Part shown: piece by piece, positions 59,926 to 64,000 of the stretch
How positions within the stretch are numbered: position 1 is the first letter of the stretch
Layout of the letters: every line of letters starts with the position of its first letter
Assembly (NCBI RefSeq): GCF_002356335.1
Contig: NZ_AP018165.1
Span: 744,001-808,000 of the forward strand
Direction of reading: 5' to 3'
From: [Mycobacterium] stephanolepidis
GTDB lineage: Bacteria > Actinomycetota > Actinomycetes > Mycobacteriales > Mycobacteriaceae
DNA: 64,000 nucleotides
The notes under the pieces: generated by a model
The model's input: the letters and a program-made list of their open reading frames with translations, nothing else
What the model was told of the DNA's origin: nothing
The model's database searches: none
Made by a program: the position numbers and the translations under genes

Positions 59926-60981
59926 TCAGCGCACCGGCTGCCTCGCAACGTAATTCCGTAGGTTTTCCAGGTAGCCGGGCGCGTAGAGCGAACGTGGGAA
60001 CAGCACCGCGACCATCGTCGAGCGCCAATTCTGATCGTTGTCCAAATCGGCCTTCACGATGTTGTGTGATGCGTTGGGGTAGCGCTGCACCGTCAGCTGC
60101 TGTGGCGGCAGGATCCGACGGTAGATCTGTTCGGTCTCGTCGACATCGACATTCAGATCGTCGTCGCCGACTGCGAGCAGAACCGGCGTCGTGACGAGCG
60201 GCAGGATGTCGGTGACATCGGACCGAAAATTCTTGCGGACGAAGTTCCAGCGATCGGCGGACATGGGATCAGAATCCTGCTGCGCCGCAAGGTACTGCTC
60301 GTAGGTCGCGTCGTCACGCAGTAGTCGCAATCCCGTCTCGCGGCGATTCAACGCGGTGGCGATCTCGGATTCGGAGGCGCCACGGTGTCGAAGATCGGCG
60401 AGTAGGTGGTATCTCCCTTGTCGTAGCCAATTCACCGCTGCGCCAACGAGAATCACGAACTGTAGATCCGGCCGGCGCGAGGCGATCTCGGGTACCACCC
60501 ATCCGCCTTGGCTGATACCCCATATCCCGATCCGCCGCGGGTCGATATCGGTGCGCTTGCGCGCCCAGTCGATCGCTTCCTCCGCTTCGTTGGCCCGGTC
60601 GTGCATGCTTTGATTCAGCCAATTACCCGGAGCGCCTTGGATTCCCGGCTTGTTCCAGGACAGCGAGGCATATCCCGCCTTGGCGAATGATTCCCAGATC
60701 GGTTCGTAGAAGCCGTCTCGTGTCGCATTCGCCGCGCCGTCGCCGTGCACGAACACGACCAGCCCGAACGGGGCGGCGCCGTGCCGGGGTAAGGCGAGTA
60801 TCGCCTGAAGTGGCCCAGTCGAGCCGGGGATGGTCACCTGTTGCGTCCTGATCGCGAAGTCGTTCGCGCAGATCACCCAGCCACCTGTGCCCAGTATCAG
60901 TGCGATGACGCAAACCACGGTGATGAGGAGCCGCGCGCGCCGGCGATTCGACCGAAAGGAGGCACCAAAACTATCGAACAC
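59926..60981 (-). CDS. Membrane-anchored alpha/beta hydrolase
   Basis: A 351-residue hydrolase with an N-terminal signal anchor (RLLITVVCVIALILGTGGWVICA) after an Arg-rich start, so the catalytic domain lies outside the membrane. Key motifs are VVFVHGDGAANATRDGFYEPIWESFAKAGYASLSWNKPG, the nucleophile elbow GIWGISQGGWV, an acidic residue near VGDDDLNVDVDE, and the histidine in NASHNIVKAD. It resembles dipeptidyl-peptidase/acyl-hydrolase types. GTG 60981 lies 6 nt behind TACGAT (leaderless). Confidence 0.86.
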   Translation of the reverse strand: MFDSFGASFRSNRRRARLLITVVCVIALILGTGGWVICANDFAIRTQQVTIPGSTGPLQAILALPRHGAAPFGLVVFVHGDGAANATRDGFYEPIWESFAKAGYASLSWNKPGIQGAPGNWLNQSMHDRANEAEEAIDWARKRTDIDPRRIGIWGISQGGWVVPEIASRRPDLQFVILVGAAVNWLRQGRYHLLADLRHRGASESEIATALNRRETGLRLLRDDATYEQYLAAQQDSDPMSADRWNFVRKNFRSDVTDILPLVTTPVLLAVGDDDLNVDVDETEQIYRRILPPQQLTVQRYPNASHNIVKADLDNDQNWRSTMVAVLFPRSLYAPGYLENLRNYVARQPVR

Positions 60982-60987
60982 TAGACG

Positions 60988-60993
60988 ATCGTA
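60988..60993 (-). promoter_or_regulatory. -10 element TACGAT, leaderless start at 60981
   Basis: On the minus strand TACGAT is followed by 6 nt and the GTG of the hydrolase gene. The 10-mer ACGATCGTAT around it is repeated at 57351-57360. Confidence 0.5.
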
Positions 60994-61023
60994 TATGAAT
61001 CAATATTTATGTGGAACGTGTCG

Positions 61024-62040
61024 TCACATCAGACGCGCCCGTGGCGGAGCGCCGTGCCAGCGCGTGTAGGCGTGCGTGAATGCCGCGGGTTCGGAGTACC
61101 CCAGACGGTCGGAGACTTCTTTCACGGTGAGCCCGTTGGCGAGGAGCTCCTTGGCCAGGGTCTCGCGTACCTCGTCGAGCAGTGCCCGATAGGAGGTTCC
61201 CTCGCGTGCCAGCCGACGGTGCAGCGTGCGCTCGGCGATGTGCATGCCCGCGGCGATGTGGCCCATGGTGGGCACCTGCCCGGGGACTCGAAGCAGCTGG
61301 TGGCGCACCTCACCGGCGATACCGTCACGGGAGCGCCGTTGTTCGAGAAGCTCCTCGCACTGGCGCACGCACAGGGCGGCCGTGTGCGGATCGGCGGTCG
61401 GCAACGGTGCCGCCAGCAGCTCGGTGGGAAACACCAGCGCGTTTCGCGGCGATTCGAACTCGACGGCGAGTAGCTCGGCCAGGAGGCGCAGGGGCGTGTC
61501 GGGACCGCTCCGAAGCTGCACGCGTGCTCCTACCGGCATCGCGCCGCCGAACAGGATGGGAACTATGCCGGCGATCGCCGCCAGATCGCGTTCCAGTAGA
61601 AACCGGCGGACATCGGGCGGGATGTCGCTCTCGTCGAGATCGAAAATGCTGTCCGCGTCGCCGATGGTCAGCGTGAAGCGGTGAAATGTCGAACTGAGCT
61701 GACTGAAACGTAACCCGACCGCGAGCGCGTCGCGCATGGTCGGGCTGGACAGCAGTGCGAATCCCAAGATTCCAGCACTGGCGATTTGATAACGGGTACC
61801 CACCTCGATCCCGAGCCCCACCGGATCTCCCGTGAGCGCCAACAAGTTCCGCACGATCTGCAGTTCCTGAGCCCCGCTCACGACGGCATCGGGCCCTACC
61901 AGGTCGGCGTCGGTGAGGCCCGTCTCCGTCAGGCATAGGTCCGTGCCGAAACCGCGGTCTCTGGCCGCTTCGACGAGGTTCCGTGTCGCGGTGGGCGAGC
62001 GCGGATAGTCCCAGAATGGGCGACCACCATCATCGGGCAC
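61024..62040 (-). CDS. AraC-family regulator, VirS-like
   Basis: A 338-residue regulator of the AraC branch with an N-terminal arabinose_bd-like domain (GTRYQIASAGILGFALLSSPTMRDAL...) and a C-terminal double helix-turn-helix (GHIAAGMHIAERTLHRRLAREGTSYRALLDEVRETLAKELLANGLTVKEVSDRLGYSEPAAFTHAYTRWHGAPP). VirS of M. tuberculosis has the same length and layout and diverges from the mymA operon. Here the gene diverges from an SDR and a BVMO, so it probably activates them in response to a fatty acid or acid stress. GTG 62040 is leaderless-type. Confidence 0.88.
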   Translation of the reverse strand: MPDDGGRPFWDYPRSPTATRNLVEAARDRGFGTDLCLTETGLTDADLVGPDAVVSGAQELQIVRNLLALTGDPVGLGIEVGTRYQIASAGILGFALLSSPTMRDALAVGLRFSQLSSTFHRFTLTIGDADSIFDLDESDIPPDVRRFLLERDLAAIAGIVPILFGGAMPVGARVQLRSGPDTPLRLLAELLAVEFESPRNALVFPTELLAAPLPTADPHTAALCVRQCEELLEQRRSRDGIAGEVRHQLLRVPGQVPTMGHIAAGMHIAERTLHRRLAREGTSYRALLDEVRETLAKELLANGLTVKEVSDRLGYSEPAAFTHAYTRWHGAPPRARLM

Positions 62041-62046
62041 TGTCCG

Positions 62047-62052
62047 AATTTA
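62047..62052 (-). promoter_or_regulatory. -10 element TAAATT, leaderless start of the AraC gene
   Basis: On the minus strand TAAATT is followed by 6 nt and the GTG at 62040. Only 71 bp separate it from the divergent SDR start, so both promoters share control sequence. Confidence 0.5.
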
Positions 62053-62099
62053 TCAAGTCTTTGGCGGATGAAGTCATTCAATGCTGGATGTGCGATCAA

Positions 62100-62105
62100 T
62101 ACGTT
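62100..62105 (+). promoter_or_regulatory. -10 element TACGTT, leaderless start of the SDR gene
   Basis: TACGTT is followed by 6 nt (caggcc) and ATG 62112. This supports the short start over the longer frame from 61983, which would overlap the AraC gene. Confidence 0.5.
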
Positions 62106-62111
62106 CAGGCC

Positions 62112-62954
62112 ATGGCAAGGACGTCTGATCACATGTTCGGGCAGGTGGCGGTCATCACCGGCGGCGCCAATGGCATTGGTGCCGAGGTGGCGCGGCAGCT
62201 ATCGCGGCGGGGAGCTTCGGTGGCGGTGCTGGATCGGGACGCAGCCCGGGCGGATGCACTGGCTGCTGAGTTGGGGGACGGGGTGGCCGGGTTCGCCGCC
62301 GATGTCACCGATCCCGAATCGATCGCCACGGCAATGGACGCTGTTGTCCAACGATTCGGTGGAATCGACATCGTGCTCGCGAACGCGGGCATTGCCGGGC
62401 CCATCGCGACGGTCGCGAGCGTTCGGCCGCAGGAGTGGCAGCAGGTGATCGATGTGAACCTGGTCGGTGTGTTCCACACCGCACGGATCGCTATTCCGCA
62501 CGTTCGGGCGCGACGCGGATACGTGATGGTGGTGGCCTCCGCGGCGGCCGGGCTCCCGGGTCCGACCTTCAGTGCCTACATGGCCGCTAAGTGGGGTGTC
62601 GAGGCGCTGGCGCGCGCATTGCGAATCGAGCTGTCCGATAGTGGAGTCGGTGTCGGTATCGCGTATTTCGGGCTGATCGACACCGAGTTGGGGAATTCGA
62701 TAGCGGGTAACCACGGTCTTGGGGCCATCATGTCCACCCTCCCGGATTTTGTTGGGAAGGCTGCTCCCGTCAGCACCGCCGGCACGGCCATTGTCGAGGG
62801 CATCGCACGGCGCAGCCGTCGGGTGTACGCACCTCGCTGGGTGCCGCTGCTGCTGGACCTGAGGACGGCCGTCTATCACCTAGACGGACTTCTCGGCCGA
62901 AATAGACGACTACGGAAGGCGATTCGCGAAGCGGATGCGGGGGTAGCGGCATGA
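62112..62954 (+). CDS. SDR-family oxidoreductase (SadH-like)
   Basis: A 280-residue classical SDR. TGGANGIG near residues 16-23 binds the cofactor, LANAG is present near 94, and the catalytic Ser/Tyr/Lys lie in VVASAAAGLPGPTFSAYMAAKWGVEA. The C-terminal extension (VYHLDGLLGRNRRLRKAIREAD) is found in SDRs of lipid and acyl metabolism. It overlaps the BVMO gene by ATGA. With the AraC regulator upstream this recalls the M. tuberculosis virS-mymA-sadH locus, whose products modify mycolic-acid-type lipids; that role is inferred. Confidence 0.88.
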   Translation: MARTSDHMFGQVAVITGGANGIGAEVARQLSRRGASVAVLDRDAARADALAAELGDGVAGFAADVTDPESIATAMDAVVQRFGGIDIVLANAGIAGPIATVASVRPQEWQQVIDVNLVGVFHTARIAIPHVRARRGYVMVVASAAAGLPGPTFSAYMAAKWGVEALARALRIELSDSGVGVGIAYFGLIDTELGNSIAGNHGLGAIMSTLPDFVGKAAPVSTAGTAIVEGIARRSRRVYAPRWVPLLLDLRTAVYHLDGLLGRNRRLRKAIREADAGVAA

Positions 62955-64000
62955 TGCGCCGGTCACCCTCTGTCGCGATCGTCGGAGCCGGCATGTCCGG
63001 TCTGTGTATGGCGGCAATGCTGCACCAGGCGGGCATTACCGATGTCACCATTCTAGAGAAGGCGGATGAGGTCGGCGGCACCTGGCGAGACAACACCTAC
63101 CCCGGCCTGAGCTGTGATATCCCTTCTCGTTTTTACCAATTCACCTTTGCGCCGAAGCCGGACTGGTCCAGGTTCTTCTCGCCAGGGGGCGAAATCGGTG
63201 AGTACTTCCGGCGCTTCGCCACCGAGTTCGACATTCGCCGACGCATTCGGTTCGGCACCACGGTCACCGAGGCCCGCTTCGAGGACGGCCGGTGGCGGGT
63301 GCGGACCGATCAAGGCGATGTCCTGGTCGTCGACTTCTTGATCTCGGCCACCGGTATCTTGCGGGAACCGCGATATCCGACCATCAACGGACTCGCCGAT
63401 TTCCACGGGCCGGTGATGCATTCGGCGCGCTGGGACCACTCCTTCGACCCCAAGGGAAAGCGCGTCGCGGTAATCGGTACCGGATCGACGGGGGTTCAGA
63501 TCGTCTGCGGCCTCGAACCGGTTGTGGGCGAGCTGAAACTGTTTCAGCGCAGCGCCCAATGGGTGGTGCCGGTCCCCAATCCGTCCTATACGAAGTTGGC
63601 GGACATGGTGCGGGCCAAGGTGCCCATCCTCAGTGCGGCGGCGTACCACGGATACCGCAGTGTGTTCGAATTCCTTGCCGCGGCGTTGGTTCGTCCCGGC
63701 TGGCAACGCCGCCTGATCTCGGCACTGTGCAGGGCCAACCTGCGGACCGTGGCGGATCCGGACTTGCGGCGCAGGCTCACCCCGGACTACCAGCCGATGT
63801 GTCGCAGGCTGGTGATATCCGCGGGCTTCTATCGCGCGATGCAGCGTCCCCATGTCGCACTGGTGGACACGGCGATCGATCACGTCGAAGAACAGGGGAT
63901 AGTGACTGCCGAGGGTCGGCTACACAAGGTGGATGCCATGGTGCTGGCCACCGGATTCGATGCACATGCTTTCATGCGCCCGATGAATCTTTTTGGGCAA
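62951..64000 (+). CDS. Baeyer-Villiger-type flavin monooxygenase (partial, runs off the window)
   Basis: The frame opens at ATG 62951 (overlapping the SDR stop) and stays open for 350 codons to the window edge. The FAD site is IVGAGMSGLC at residues 9-18, the motif EVGGTWRDNTYPGLSCDIPS follows, the BVMO fingerprint FxGxxxHxxxW is FHGPVMHSARWDH, and the NADPH site is VIGTGSTGVQ. It inserts oxygen into ketones or oxidises lipids, using NADPH. MymA (Rv3083) is the likely type. The C-terminus, about 130 residues for this family, is missing. Confidence 0.9.
   Translation, partial: MMRRSPSVAIVGAGMSGLCMAAMLHQAGITDVTILEKADEVGGTWRDNTYPGLSCDIPSRFYQFTFAPKPDWSRFFSPGGEIGEYFRRFATEFDIRRRIRFGTTVTEARFEDGRWRVRTDQGDVLVVDFLISATGILREPRYPTINGLADFHGPVMHSARWDHSFDPKGKRVAVIGTGSTGVQIVCGLEPVVGELKLFQRSAQWVVPVPNPSYTKLADMVRAKVPILSAAAYHGYRSVFEFLAAALVRPGWQRRLISALCRANLRTVADPDLRRRLTPDYQPMCRRLVISAGFYRAMQRPHVALVDTAIDHVEEQGIVTAEGRLHKVDAMVLATGFDAHAFMRPMNLFGQ

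Overview
The window reads as the chromosome of a rapidly growing mycobacterium, most likely Mycobacteroides (M. abscessus/chelonae group). GC content is high, genes are densely packed with 4-bp ATGA/GTGA overlaps, and many starts look leaderless. Envelope families specific to mycobacteria are present (MmpL, PapA, LpqH, RpfA, SepH). From about 11.4 to 55.8 kb the gene order follows the M. tuberculosis Rv0855-Rv0883c segment (far, dapC, fadA-fadB, XPB helicase, moaC-mog-moaE, rpfA, moaD-moaA, cspB, DUF2771, MFS, DUF3027, MarR, rRNA methylase, sepH), interrupted by several blocks I do not recall in M. tuberculosis. The species assignment and Rv correspondences come from memory, not from a search.

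Region by region. 0-6.2 kb: a forward SDR/crotonase pair faces a six-gene reverse operon (two DUF35 proteins, two thiolase-fold proteins without the thiolase cysteine, a crotonase and a TetR regulator), probably a CoA-thioester catabolic module. 6.3-11.4 kb: a FecB2-like lipoprotein and a four-gene envelope cluster of unknown function, in which two related secreted proteins flank a four-helix membrane protein with an internal duplication. 11.4-19.5 kb: far, an HSL-type esterase, dapC, two small paralogous exported proteins, and fadA-fadB. Far and fadA share a 17-bp identical operator-like sequence upstream. 19.5-27.1 kb: an AT-rich promoter region with two palindromes precedes a PapA / beta-lactamase-fold / second acyltransferase / MmpL operon, probably for acylation and export of a surface glycolipid. 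27-30.2 kb: a TetR regulator diverges from an FAD monooxygenase and an F420-type oxidoreductase, with an operator between the two promoters. 30.3-35.2 kb: two large exported proteins with PA14 domains and a shared C-terminal domain, an SRPBCC protein and an OafA-like acyltransferase.

35.1-47.0 kb: XPB helicase and its partner, then molybdopterin genes on both sides of a lipase, two tandem methyltransferases and rpfA. The rpfA leader carries a clear ydaO-type cyclic di-AMP riboswitch. 47.1-55.8 kb: cspB, a DNA-alkylation-repair protein, conserved mycobacterial DUF proteins, a MarR-MFS pair, a SpoU methylase and sepH. 55.8-64 kb: synteny is lost (no serC after sepH). This part holds lpqH, two DUF202 proteins, a saccharopine-dehydrogenase-like protein with a PaaX-like regulator, an alpha/beta hydrolase, and an AraC (VirS-like) regulator divergent from an SDR and a Baeyer-Villiger-type monooxygenase that runs off the window, recalling the mymA locus.

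No tRNA, rRNA, insertion sequence, prophage or CRISPR array was recognised.
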